From: Periweissella cryptocerci
Lineage (GTDB): Bacteria; Bacillota; Bacilli; Lactobacillales; Lactobacillaceae
Direction of reading: 5' to 3'
DNA length: 64,000 bases
Assembly: GCF_004358325.1 (NCBI RefSeq)
Contig: NZ_CP037940.1
Span: forward strand, 1,736,001-1,800,000
Part shown: positions 1 through 9,038 of the stretch, piece after piece
Numbering within the stretch: position 1 is the stretch's first letter
Layout: each line of letters opens with the position of its first letter
Program-made: the position numbers and the translations under genes
Notes under the pieces: generated by a model
Databases searched by the model: none
The model's input: the letters and a program-made list of their open reading frames with translations, nothing else
Told to the model about the DNA's origin: nothing

Positions 1-1
1 T

Positions 2-1768
2 AATCGACCAATTGTGCAAGTTAGTGGTCGTAAGGCGTGGAATGAGAACGGTAAGACGGGAATTACCCACTCTGGTTTGAAAGTTTATCTAATTCAAGAT
101 GATGCAGTATTAATGGACACGACAGTGCAAGCGACGCCAACGACTAACTGGAATTATAGTTTTAATAATCGTGATCGTTTTGGTTTTGATACGAATAATA
201 ATAAATGGTTTGAACACCGCTATTCAGTAACCGAAGATGACATGGAAAACTATATCAAGCTAGACGATACGCGTGCAATCGACGTGGAAAATGGTGATGT
301 AACGCATAATATGACGAATACCAATCAGTTTGTACCCGATTGGATGCCAGTTGATGGTCAAAAAAGTTGGTCAGATACGGGGAACATCGCTAATAAACGT
401 CCAAGCAAATTAATCTTAAAGCTGTATCGGGCAAAGTTTAATGGCACGCCAACTTTAGTTAGTACGTATGTCACTGATGCGAATGGTGGGGATGGTACTG
501 GTGGACTAGGAGCTTGGGAATTTGATTTTGGCTCGAATAATGCGATTTGGAATTTACCAACAGACCAGCTTGATTATGCAAGAAGATATGGTTATTTTGC
601 GAAAGATTACTTGGACGAAGATGGTAATCGTAAAAAGTATACTTACTCAGTTAGAGAATTTACTTATGATGATGCCGGTAAAGAAATCGATTCTGTACCG
701 GGTTATAAGAATAGTTTGACTGAAATGAGATTAGCCCCATTACCTAATTATGTTGACCCAGTGACGGGTAAGGCACCGGCAGAAACAGCCCACGGGTATG
801 AATTTTCATTAGTTAATACAATTGATACTTTTACAGCTTTAACTAACCGTAAAACAGTGTGGTTAAACGTGGTTTCAGCCAGTGATACGACGCAAGCATT
901 GGCAGGTGTGCGTTTTGCAGTTTATCAATTTGATACTAGTGTGAATGCATGGACGTTCTATAAGGAAAGTGTCACGAATGCCAATGGTGACGTCCGTTTT
1001 GATAATCTCGATGCCGGTTTAAATAACCCAGCGGGTACCGGGGCAGCGCGTGACCGGGGCGTGAAATATCGCTTGGTGCCAATTAGTGCGCCAATTGGTT
1101 ATGAAGTTCCTAAGTACGAATTAGAATTTGAGCTAGTGTATAACATGGCGGTGGCAACAGCGTCAGTTGGTGGTAGTTCAAGACCCGCTATTCCTGAGAA
1201 GAAGTACACGGTGTTACAAAATGCGTCAATGAAATTGTATACGCCAACCGGTACCGGCGCATCGCAACAAAGCGGTGTTGCTAGCGGACAAGCGTTTACT
1301 AATACATCACAAACGTTGACGAACACGGCAACGACTAATACCGCTAATTTTGGTAACATTCAGTCGGCCGTTACTTTGGATCGTGATTATAACATTGGTA
1401 ATTCACATAACGTGGGGAACCCAGCTGTGACAGGAACCGGGGCGATTTACGGAGCACCTTCCTACCAGTTTGGTACTAATAACACCACGTTCTACAACGG
1501 AACAATTGGAGTTGGTGCTAATGGTACTGATCCAAGAACACGCCAAGAACTAGCTATTACAATTCCTGGTGTCGCGATTCATAGTAATAATATTGATCGT
1601 GAAATTAGATTGGTTATCAAGTTAGATCGACGGCAAACGCCATTTCCAACAACTGGTGGAGTTGGGTTAGTAATATTTATCGTTGGGGCGCTAGGAATGT
1701 TAAGTATTTATGCTTGGCGTGTCTGGCGTGAAAAATCAACCGAACTACGAGGTGGAGCAGATGAATAG
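2..1768 (+). CDS. Cna_B-repeat LPXTG adhesin / pilus tip protein, 5' end cut by window edge
   Basis: Surface adhesin, probably the tip subunit of a sortase-assembled pilus. The reading frame is open from base 2 with no start or signal peptide visible, so the N-terminus lies upstream; 588 residues are present. Cna_B-type strands begin with VSGRKAWN at the left edge and VDGQKSWSD near residue 120; a SpaA-like domain starts near 287 (VWLNVVSASD, LAGVRFAVYQF). The C-terminus has a sorting signal FPTTGG followed by a hydrophobic segment and a short charged tail. Its stop overlaps the start of the class C sortase gene (ATGAATAG), so the two are translationally coupled. The role as tip rather than backbone is inferred from the Cna_B repeats and the absence of a YPKN pilin motif in the visible part. 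Confidence 0.85.
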   Translation, partial: NRPIVQVSGRKAWNENGKTGITHSGLKVYLIQDDAVLMDTTVQATPTTNWNYSFNNRDRFGFDTNNNKWFEHRYSVTEDDMENYIKLDDTRAIDVENGDVTHNMTNTNQFVPDWMPVDGQKSWSDTGNIANKRPSKLILKLYRAKFNGTPTLVSTYVTDANGGDGTGGLGAWEFDFGSNNAIWNLPTDQLDYARRYGYFAKDYLDEDGNRKKYTYSVREFTYDDAGKEIDSVPGYKNSLTEMRLAPLPNYVDPVTGKAPAETAHGYEFSLVNTIDTFTALTNRKTVWLNVVSASDTTQALAGVRFAVYQFDTSVNAWTFYKESVTNANGDVRFDNLDAGLNNPAGTGAARDRGVKYRLVPISAPIGYEVPKYELEFELVYNMAVATASVGGSSRPAIPEKKYTVLQNASMKLYTPTGTGASQQSGVASGQAFTNTSQTLTNTATTNTANFGNIQSAVTLDRDYNIGNSHNVGNPAVTGTGAIYGAPSYQFGTNNTTFYNGTIGVGANGTDPRTRQELAITIPGVAIHSNNIDREIRLVIKLDRRQTPFPTTGGVGLVIFIVGALGMLSIYAWRVWREKSTELRGGADE

Positions 1769-2726
1769 AAAAAAAATAATTCAAAGGCAACGAAAGAAAA
1801 AGCCACCAAAACTAGTTGATCGGCTAATTACTAACTTGATTGGGATTATTGGTACATTGGCATTGCTATATCCATTGGTCTCTAATTTTTACTCGGCATG
1901 GACTGAGGACTTAGCCGTGAATCGCTATTCACAAGTTGTTAAACAAGCCACGAAAGCCCAAAAATTTAAAGCAACCCGTTACATTAGTGCTTACAACGAT
2001 TCGCTCCATGGTGAACAGTCAGCCTTAGAACGGCAAGTGATTACGACAGATCCGTTTACGGAAGCTGAACATGAAAAAGCGAAAACGAAACATACTGAAC
2101 AAAAAAGGCCAGCCCATAAAGAGCTAACGGATAACTTAATTGGTGATTTAGTTGGAACGTTAAATATTCCCAAAATTAATCAAAAGTTGCCAATTTATGG
2201 GGGAACATCGGCCTACCAGCTATCACAAGGGGTTGGTTTAGTTGAAGGTACGTCAATTCCATATCATGGAAAAGGCGTGCACTCAGTAATTGCGGGGCAT
2301 CGTGGTTTGGTTAAGGCGGAAGTTTTTCGCCACTTAGACGCCTTAAAGTTCGGTGATTACTTTTATATCAGTAGTAACGGCGAGGAGTTTGCTTACAAAG
2401 TGGATGACATTCGGGTGGTGACACCAACCGAAGCGGCTGACTTTAAATTAGATAAGCACAAGAATTACGTGACGTTGATGACTTGTACGCCATACATGAT
2501 TAATTCACACCGGCTCTTAGTACGGGGTTATCAAGTACCGATGAATAAGGTAGCGAAGAGTTGGCCAAATTGGTTGAAACCACTGTTATGGGTACTAGGA
2601 GCGCTTGCATTATTAATGTTCTTGCTATGGCTACTCTATCGACGGAAAAAACAAGCGCCACTAGAAGTTATCATACTATATCCGCATCCATTTACGCGGA
2701 AGTATAGTGACTTTTACGTAAAGTAA
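1761..2726 (+). CDS. Class C (pilin-polymerising) sortase
   Basis: Membrane transpeptidase that would join pilin subunits through a backbone lysine and the threonine of the sorting motif. 321 residues. An N-terminal membrane segment lies at about residues 20-45 and a second near the C-terminus (about 272-295), as usual for class C. Visible catalytic features are the lid motif D97-P98-F99, His180 in AGHRGL, Cys242 in TLMTCTPY and Arg251 in NSHRLLVRG. The ATG at 1761 is chosen because it follows GAGGTGGAG and overlaps the upstream stop; an in-frame start at 1710 would lie inside the adhesin gene. It sits between a tip-like adhesin and a YPKN pilin, the standard pilus-locus arrangement. Confidence 0.95.
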   Translation: MNRKKIIQRQRKKKPPKLVDRLITNLIGIIGTLALLYPLVSNFYSAWTEDLAVNRYSQVVKQATKAQKFKATRYISAYNDSLHGEQSALERQVITTDPFTEAEHEKAKTKHTEQKRPAHKELTDNLIGDLVGTLNIPKINQKLPIYGGTSAYQLSQGVGLVEGTSIPYHGKGVHSVIAGHRGLVKAEVFRHLDALKFGDYFYISSNGEEFAYKVDDIRVVTPTEAADFKLDKHKNYVTLMTCTPYMINSHRLLVRGYQVPMNKVAKSWPNWLKPLLWVLGALALLMFLLWLLYRRKKQAPLEVIILYPHPFTRKYSDFYVK

Positions 2727-2762
2727 AAATAAATTACTATCACAAGAAATGAGGAAAGATAC

Positions 2763-5681
2763 ATGGAACATAGTTTGAAAGGAAAAAATAAACATAGATT
2801 ATTTTCATTAGTGTTGATTGTTACACTATTGTTCAGTTCGTTTGCTAATATCTGGCAGACAAAGGTCAGTGCGGCGGAGCCTTTGGACAAAATAAAAATC
2901 GAAGTTACTAAAACATGGTATGAAACAATGCCAACAGGTGATAACTTGATTGATAACAAAGGTAAAGTACAGGAAACGAACTTGGGAACGCCGGAACAAG
3001 GAGCCCAATTTCGACTGTACCGTTTAGGGAATAAAAATGATGCAACCGTAGCAAATCACTTTACCGATGAAATGTACAGTGATCTAGTGGGATTAATTGA
3101 AGAGTATCGGTTTGATGCGATTAAGTCGGGAAGTTACACCATCGAAGCAAACGATTACCCGAATATCAAAGAAAAACTTAAGGCAGCTTTGGGTAACTCA
3201 GATACAAAAACCATTGAAAATACTGGTTCCGTAACTGCCAGTGAAGAATTTAATACTATAATCAATCTGCTGTTGCAAAACTATATAACAGCTGACGCTG
3301 TGACACGTGTTAGTTCTACAGGTACAGATAGTGCAGGTACAGGTACTCACAACACGGACGCTGCTGGTAAAATTAATTTTTCAAATATTTCAAACAACTC
3401 ACGTTACGTCTTGCTTGAAATAGCAACTACCAAAACAGGGAAGCGGCAAGTTGCGACACCAATGTTACTTGATTTACCGATTATGGTTGAATCAACAGGT
3501 GAACCATTGAATATCACTGGTAATGATACGTTGCATGTGTATCCCAAAAATGAATATCCAGTAGGTGGTTCACAATTTTACAAGTATGATGGAACTTCAT
3601 TAAAGCAAACAACAAAAACACCGATTGCCGGAGCTAAATTTTTGTTATACAAAATGCCAGCTGGGGCAACGGAAAAAGCATGGTCAGAATTACCAAACAA
3701 CCAGTTGGATGTCACTGCAAGTAGGAACACAGCCGCTAATTGGCCGAGTTTTGAAAGCGGTGTAACATACAAGGTGAGTGGGGTATCGGATGTAACTCGT
3801 GTACTTGCAACGGAATCAAATAGCACGCAGGCGGTACCGCCAACTAATGGTGAATTTAGCAGTCAGGCTGATGGGAAGATTGCTGTTGCCAATTTACCTA
3901 AGGGACGCTACTTTTGGATTGAAGCAGAACCGGCAGACGGTGGCTATTCTTTAAATCGTTATCCAATTTGTTTTGAAATTAATAATACGAATGCTAATGG
4001 AGCTGGTACACATGCAGCATTGCCAAATTATGGCAATGGGTTTGAAACATTTACGGTACCCAACTCAAGTCCAGAAGTAACCAAAGTTTTTACCAACTAT
4101 GTAAAGCCAACTTTTGACAAAACACTGAAGGTGTTAGGTGATGCTAATGCAACTTTGGGTAGTGTGACAAATGATACGCTTAATATGGATAATAGGGGAA
4201 TTCAAAAATTTCAGTACACATTAAAGGCAACCCTACCTGATCCTAATCTTGTGTTTGGTGATAGTCAGTATTTGTCATTCTACGATATTTTTGCAACAAA
4301 AAAATTAAATACTTGGGATTTAACGACTAACGAAGGTGATTTATTAAATGTGAACACTGATGGTGTATTTAAAAAAACAGATTTCCCGACAACCGGAGAC
4401 CACAAAAAGGGGCTCTATTACGATAGTGGGCAAGAAATGTTGCCGCTAACAAGAATTACGGAAACGACATTAAATCCGCGCTTAGTTATCAAAAACCAAA
4501 AAGGCGAAACTATGGGATACTATAGTGCAGCGGCAGACACTGCAAATGACCCACTTTATAAAGGGAAATTCTTGGATGGATATGCTGATGATCAGAGCCA
4601 GTCAGGAATTGCGCACCTTGGTTGGTTTGATATTCGTAAAGATGCACCATCAAGTAACGGATGGGAGGGTGTGTTACCACAGAATCAACCATTTGAACAA
4701 GGTACACCCGCAGGTACACAATTGTTATGTACGGTTAATGTTCCAGAATTAGAAACACATTTAGGTGGAAAGGAGGCAGTAAAGGATGTTTATTCAATCG
4801 AATTCGAATTCACTGCAACTCCAGAAGATGGCTTGTTTAACAAGGGTATTGAAATCGATAATGTCGGTCAGTTCGAATGGGCCGGTGGAACAAGTGAAGA
4901 CACGATTATTGAACGTGAAGTTAACTTCAAAACAGGTGGTCAAAACTTCATTAAGTTAGATGGTTCGTCGAAGGCAAGCGAGGCTGGTATTGATGCGGAT
5001 CATCCATATAATGAACTAGCAGGAGCAGAGTTCCAATTGCGTCGACATACTTGGACTGGTACGGCGTGGAAAGTTGACTACTTACAAGCCGGAAATAGTG
5101 CTAAAGAACCGTATACAGTACCCACTAGCACTAGTAACACAGTTTTGAATTGGACTACAGACGTAAAAACTGATACAGGTGCTGCTACGTACTACAAAGA
5201 CAAAAAAATTGCTAACTCAGGTAATAACCACCCAACCGTCTTTAAATCAGATGCTAATGGGGTGATTGCAGTCCGTGGTTTGGCACCAGCAGGTCTCAAT
5301 ACAGATCCTGAAAGGAATCATGACATGTATTATGATTTGGTCGAAATTAAAACACCAAATGCTGAAACTGCTTCGGCACAACAGTATCGGTTGAAGAAAG
5401 AACCAATTAACTTTGCTGTTGTTGCCCAAGATTTATATAAAACTAATAATGCTATTAAATTAGGAGTATCATCAGCTGTTGATAAAAATTATGCGATTGT
5501 GATGGGTAACGTTAAGGGAACGAATAATAGCTTGATTGATGTTCGGAATTTACGAGCTACCCCATTCCCAATCACTGGTGGTATTGGTTCACTATTCTTG
5601 ATTCTCCTTGGTCTTCTTGGCGTAGGTTACTGGTACATGCGTAAGCGTCGAATGACTTTAGCTGAACAAGAAGCAGAATAG
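2763..5681 (+). CDS. LPXTG backbone-type pilin with YPKN pilin motif (972 aa)
   Basis: Probable shaft pilin of the first pilus locus. The signal peptide ends near residues 35-38 (KVSAAEP). The sequence LHVYPKNEYP contains the pilin-type motif YPKN, with Lys262 the likely acceptor used by the class C sortase. Later SpaA-like domains carry E-box-like strands (YVLLEIATT, YFWIEAEPADGGY, YYDLVEIKTP) expected to form intramolecular isopeptide bonds. The sorting signal FPITGG begins at about residue 935, then a hydrophobic helix and RKRR tail. RBS GAGGAAAG lies just upstream of the ATG, 36 bp after the sortase stop. It is a paralogue of the two pilins at 26502 and 30194 (shared GWFD, GTPxGTQL and GQFEW segments). 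Confidence 0.93.
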   Translation: MEHSLKGKNKHRLFSLVLIVTLLFSSFANIWQTKVSAAEPLDKIKIEVTKTWYETMPTGDNLIDNKGKVQETNLGTPEQGAQFRLYRLGNKNDATVANHFTDEMYSDLVGLIEEYRFDAIKSGSYTIEANDYPNIKEKLKAALGNSDTKTIENTGSVTASEEFNTIINLLLQNYITADAVTRVSSTGTDSAGTGTHNTDAAGKINFSNISNNSRYVLLEIATTKTGKRQVATPMLLDLPIMVESTGEPLNITGNDTLHVYPKNEYPVGGSQFYKYDGTSLKQTTKTPIAGAKFLLYKMPAGATEKAWSELPNNQLDVTASRNTAANWPSFESGVTYKVSGVSDVTRVLATESNSTQAVPPTNGEFSSQADGKIAVANLPKGRYFWIEAEPADGGYSLNRYPICFEINNTNANGAGTHAALPNYGNGFETFTVPNSSPEVTKVFTNYVKPTFDKTLKVLGDANATLGSVTNDTLNMDNRGIQKFQYTLKATLPDPNLVFGDSQYLSFYDIFATKKLNTWDLTTNEGDLLNVNTDGVFKKTDFPTTGDHKKGLYYDSGQEMLPLTRITETTLNPRLVIKNQKGETMGYYSAAADTANDPLYKGKFLDGYADDQSQSGIAHLGWFDIRKDAPSSNGWEGVLPQNQPFEQGTPAGTQLLCTVNVPELETHLGGKEAVKDVYSIEFEFTATPEDGLFNKGIEIDNVGQFEWAGGTSEDTIIEREVNFKTGGQNFIKLDGSSKASEAGIDADHPYNELAGAEFQLRRHTWTGTAWKVDYLQAGNSAKEPYTVPTSTSNTVLNWTTDVKTDTGAATYYKDKKIANSGNNHPTVFKSDANGVIAVRGLAPAGLNTDPERNHDMYYDLVEIKTPNAETASAQQYRLKKEPINFAVVAQDLYKTNNAIKLGVSSAVDKNYAIVMGNVKGTNNSLIDVRNLRATPFPITGGIGSLFLILLGLLGVGYWYMRKRRMTLAEQEAE

Positions 5682-5771
5682 TTAATATTTAGCACGATAG
5701 CTACGATATTCGGTACTGCGTCAATTCACAGTTACGAATAAGTAGTTTAAGCGAAATTTGGAGCACAATCG

Positions 5772-5808
5772 CGCAGGTGACAAACTGTTACCTGCGTGTA
5801 CATATAAT
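5772..5808 (+). promoter_or_regulatory. Inverted repeat next to a -10-like TATAAT upstream of the next pilin gene
   Basis: CGCAGGTGAC (5772-5781) and GTTACCTGCG (5787-5796) form a 10-bp hairpin or operator-like dyad (one G-T pair). A -10-like TATAAT lies at 5803-5808. There is no T-tract after the dyad, so it is not a standard terminator for the upstream pilin; a protein-binding site over the promoter fits better. No good -35 box is visible. Confidence 0.4.
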
Positions 5809-5830
5809 GAAAATCGGTGGCGCTGAATTT

Positions 5831-5846
5831 AGTTTCACGTGAAACA
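5831..5846. promoter_or_regulatory. Putative parS (ParB-binding) site
   Basis: AGTTTCACGTGAAACA contains the perfect 14-bp palindrome GTTTCACGTGAAAC and matches the bacterial parS consensus TGTTTCACGTGAAACA at 15 of 16 positions. It lies in the intergenic space 39 bp upstream of the chosen start at 5885. In Firmicutes such sites load the ParB CTP-dependent clamp and usually lie in the origin-proximal part of the chromosome. I noticed no second copy in the window. Confidence 0.65.
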
Positions 5847-5884
5847 TGAAGGCAGCACTAACAACATCGGAAAGGAGCCAACGC

Positions 5885-7933
5885 ATGACAAATAAAAGAC
5901 CACATCACCATGTCCGTCTTTGGGGACTTTGCTTGGTTTTATTGAGTATTTTAAGTGTGGCGGGGTTGCTGAAGTTTTCGGCTTTTATTCACGCGGATGA
6001 GTCGAATACGTATCAGCTCCGGGTGCATAGCGAGTTAGCTGGGCAAGTGGCGCTGGTGCCATTGGACAAGCTGGATGAAGCGGCGGAAAAACGTCTGCTT
6101 GAGCCACAAGCAGCGACTAACTACTACCAAGCGCATCAAGATATTGCCCAGATGGTCACAGTTGGCCCAGATAATACGGGGATAACAACTTTAGCTAAAG
6201 GCAATTACTTGCTTGTGCCTGTGAGCACGATGGCAAAAGACCGGATGCTCTTACCGATGATTATTGATTACGATAACATCGTCAAAGAGCAACAACTTGA
6301 TGCTGAAAATCAGGTTGATTTGTACATGAAACAGTCTGTTGTTGGCTCAATGCAAGTTACTAATTTAGTGATTGGCACGAGTACCGTGTTGATTGGTTCG
6401 CAGTTTCGTTTGGTCCACTATGACCCGACTAAAGTGGATATTACAAAGTGGACGGCAAATGAGTTGCGTGAATCACCAAGCCAATTGGGGGTGGAATACT
6501 TTGATTTAACAACGGACGAAAATGGGCGGATTAAGGTTGATACCTTGCCATTTGGGTTTTATTACCTGGTACAACTGAGTGTGGATGGTAAGTATGACTT
6601 ACGTGACACACCGATGTTTTTTGAAATTTCAGCAAGTGCGCCAACTTGGGGCTTTGATCCCGCCGAAAAATTCTACAACTATCCTCATCCACAGTTAACT
6701 AAAACGGCTGACCGGGAAAGTTTTGAGTTCTCATATTCACGGCCGTTTGATAAAGTGCCAGCGCAATATCGGATGCCGTGGACGGTGACAGCTGAGCTCC
6801 ACGCCAAAATTGATGAATTCCAGAATTTGAAGTTAGTTGATAATCTCGGCAAACATTGGAACTTAGCACCGGATTCACTTAAGGTTATTGGTAAAACAGC
6901 TACTGGACAAAAAATTACACTACAAGCTGGCGTGGATTATCAAATGACGACAACCGTGAACGGCAAAAACGAGCATGAGTTAGCGTTGGAATTGGTTAAA
7001 AACGGCGTGGCAACCAGTCAGAAGATAGCTGATGTGGTTAGTTTGCAACTTGATTACACGACGATTACTGACAATTTACCAACTGACAGTAATCGCGTGT
7101 GGTACCACGATGCCAAGGTTTTTGATAACCATATTGACATGTACTATAGCAATTTGGCGGATCCGTTGCATACTTTATCAGCTGATGCGCATGTGTGGGT
7201 TGGTGGATACCATATTCAAGTGGTCACAACTAAGAAAAATTTAGCTAAGAGTGACGTCATTGCCAATCCAAAACATAAGCAAAATCCTATTACGTTAAAA
7301 GGCACCGAACAGTATGGCCTTTCGCAGACAAAACCGGTGAAATACTACCCACTTGATGGAGCCAAGTATCGGGTGTACCGCGAACGTGCTAGGACTAAAG
7401 AATACCTCCATTACAATGATCAAGGTACTTTGGAAAGCCGAACAACCTTACAATGGCGGACGCAGCCAATTGAAGCAACGGTCTTGACGGCTGGTGACGG
7501 CTGGTTAACAGTTAACGAAGCTGCTAATGATAAGACCGGTAAGTTCGTGTTGACGGGGATGCAAAAGGGCCAGTATTATTTGGAAGAAATTACGCCGCCA
7601 AAAGGTGGTTATCGACCTTTGAAGCAAATTGTGCCGTTTGAAATTCATGAAGCGACATGGCCAGCTTCGTTTGACGCACCAATTGTCATTCGTTACGACC
7701 TTAGTAAAGCAGCGAGTGTTTACTATCCTGAGACTGGTGGTGAAGATGTAAAGCATCCTAAAAAAGTTAGTAAACCAGGAAAGAAAAATATCATCCAAGA
7801 AAGATTAGATAATTTCTTTCCAAAAACGGGTGGAATAGCCATCCAATTGATTGCTTTTGTTGGGGGCATTATCTTGATTATATTGGCATTCTTACTTGGG
7901 AAACGCCAACGAAAAGATAAAGCCACTGATTAA
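5885..7933 (+). CDS. LPXTG-anchored pilin with D2-like and SpaA-like domains (682 aa)
   Basis: Cell-wall-anchored pilus component, perhaps the basal or accessory pilin. The ATG at 5885 is preferred over 5846 because AAGGAG sits about 8 bp upstream; 5846 overlaps the parS-like palindrome and lacks a good RBS. Signal segment about residues 10-36. Two N-terminal SpaA-like modules are followed by a fimbrial isopeptide-type domain (about residues 270-410, LTKTADRESFEF to LQLDYTTI) and a SpaA-like domain with E-box YYLEEITPPKGGY. The C-terminus has PETGGED, a basic linker, then the true sorting signal FPKTGG with a membrane helix. The C-terminal half resembles that of the 2296-residue protein at 12677, including the TGG-linker-TGG layout. 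Confidence 0.9.
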   Translation: MTNKRPHHHVRLWGLCLVLLSILSVAGLLKFSAFIHADESNTYQLRVHSELAGQVALVPLDKLDEAAEKRLLEPQAATNYYQAHQDIAQMVTVGPDNTGITTLAKGNYLLVPVSTMAKDRMLLPMIIDYDNIVKEQQLDAENQVDLYMKQSVVGSMQVTNLVIGTSTVLIGSQFRLVHYDPTKVDITKWTANELRESPSQLGVEYFDLTTDENGRIKVDTLPFGFYYLVQLSVDGKYDLRDTPMFFEISASAPTWGFDPAEKFYNYPHPQLTKTADRESFEFSYSRPFDKVPAQYRMPWTVTAELHAKIDEFQNLKLVDNLGKHWNLAPDSLKVIGKTATGQKITLQAGVDYQMTTTVNGKNEHELALELVKNGVATSQKIADVVSLQLDYTTITDNLPTDSNRVWYHDAKVFDNHIDMYYSNLADPLHTLSADAHVWVGGYHIQVVTTKKNLAKSDVIANPKHKQNPITLKGTEQYGLSQTKPVKYYPLDGAKYRVYRERARTKEYLHYNDQGTLESRTTLQWRTQPIEATVLTAGDGWLTVNEAANDKTGKFVLTGMQKGQYYLEEITPPKGGYRPLKQIVPFEIHEATWPASFDAPIVIRYDLSKAASVYYPETGGEDVKHPKKVSKPGKKNIIQERLDNFFPKTGGIAIQLIAFVGGIILIILAFLLGKRQRKDKATD

Positions 7934-8063
7934 TCCAAAGGAAGCGACCAGCGATGGGCGTTCTTTTTGGAAAAATGAAATTTGTTTGAGTAGCACGGCA
8001 GCGACAATATCGGTATAATTAAAATATTATTGATTTGATTAACAATGGGGAAAGGGGTTTATC

Positions 8064-8726
8064 ATGAAAAAAGTATGGATGTTAGTAATGGTAATCGTTG
8101 CATTATCAACACCGGTAGTAGGGGCGGCAGCGAGTACGACAGTAGTACCGGTAGCGCGAACAGCAAAGTTAGCACGACCACATTTCAATTACGTGGGTAA
8201 CAAATTAACAATCTGGGGGAATGCGAAGAATATTAAGCACTTGACTATCACAGTTGGTAACAAGCAGTACCAAGTGGAGCCCAAGCAAAATAAATATCGG
8301 ACAACATTCAAGCTCACTGGTTTTCCTAATGTAGTATTTAAGTGGCATGGTAAAGCTGGCACGGGGACGGCCAGTTATTCGGAAAAGCATTATACGAGTA
8401 AGAAACCAGTTGTTCAGCAGGCGACAGGCGTTAATCCAGTTGCGTTTACTGAACCAGGCGCAAGTGTTTATAGTGGTGTTTTCTTAACCGATGGAACAAT
8501 CAGTGCGACGGCAGGCGCTAAAGTCATTCTTTATAAGAATAAGCAAAAAATCGGTAGCTATCAGCTCGGTAAGAAAGCCAAGCATTTGAGTTTCTCGTTG
8601 ATGACTAAAGCGATGCTCCAAGATAATCAATACCATGTGGTAGTGAAAGCCAAGCACCGTAAAGCAAGCCACAGTGTCTACCTGACTAGGGTGAATACGA
8701 CGGATGGTGGCATGGCAATTGCATAA
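8064..8726 (+). CDS. Small basic secreted protein of unknown function (220 aa)
   Basis: Not recognised. A clear signal peptide (KKVWMLVMVIVALST then VVGAAAS) precedes about 195 residues rich in lysine with two beta-rich stretches (LTIWGNAKNIKHLTITVGNK and the region after GAKVILYKNKQKIG) that could be Ig-like modules. There is no sorting signal, lipobox or catalytic motif. RBS GGGAAAGGGG precedes the ATG and a TATAAT lies at 8014-8019, so it probably has its own promoter. Its place at the end of the first pilus locus suggests a surface role, which is inference. Confidence 0.7.
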   Translation: MKKVWMLVMVIVALSTPVVGAAASTTVVPVARTAKLARPHFNYVGNKLTIWGNAKNIKHLTITVGNKQYQVEPKQNKYRTTFKLTGFPNVVFKWHGKAGTGTASYSEKHYTSKKPVVQQATGVNPVAFTEPGASVYSGVFLTDGTISATAGAKVILYKNKQKIGSYQLGKKAKHLSFSLMTKAMLQDNQYHVVVKAKHRKASHSVYLTRVNTTDGGMAIA

Positions 8727-8834
8727 GACGATATAAATGTAGCTAAGCCCGGACACAACATAATTACGAAGCCGGTACACAAAATAGTGTGCGCGTTATT
8801 TTATGTTAGATGGGGAATGTGGCTTCATTGACTT

Positions 8835-8902
8835 ACAACAATAGGCTCGGTTCTAAACCGTATTGGAGGTTCAGTAAGGGAGAAAACCGAGCCTATTGTT
8901 GT
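8835..8902. repeat. Perfect 18-bp inverted repeat upstream of brnQ
   Basis: ACAACAATAGGCTCGGTT (8835-8852) is exactly complementary to 8885-8902, with a 32-nt loop that itself holds a small GGTTCTAAACC-type hairpin. No T-tract follows. The surrounding non-coding stretch (8727-9038) also holds a GAAGCC/GGCTTC pairing (about 8770 and 8821) and no gene. It may be an RNA leader for brnQ, a processed terminator or a remnant of a small mobile element. Confidence 0.6.
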
Positions 8903-9038
8903 GCGTTCGAAACTATTAAACCACCGTTTGTCGTGATTTTTTAGCTTAAGAACGTCGTTAATGCTTGGTATTACAATCAATTATGGATTTGTGGTAAGAT
9001 TATTAAATTAATATTTTCTCATAGAAGGAGACATGCTA

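Noticed and set aside
1710..1760. Longer N-terminus for the first sortase
   Set aside because: It would overlap the adhesin gene and lacks an RBS; the ATG at 1761 has a good RBS and coupling overlap.
8835..8902. T-box or amino-acid riboswitch upstream of brnQ
   Set aside because: No T-box core sequence, specifier loop or downstream antiterminator/terminator pair is visible; only a simple long hairpin.
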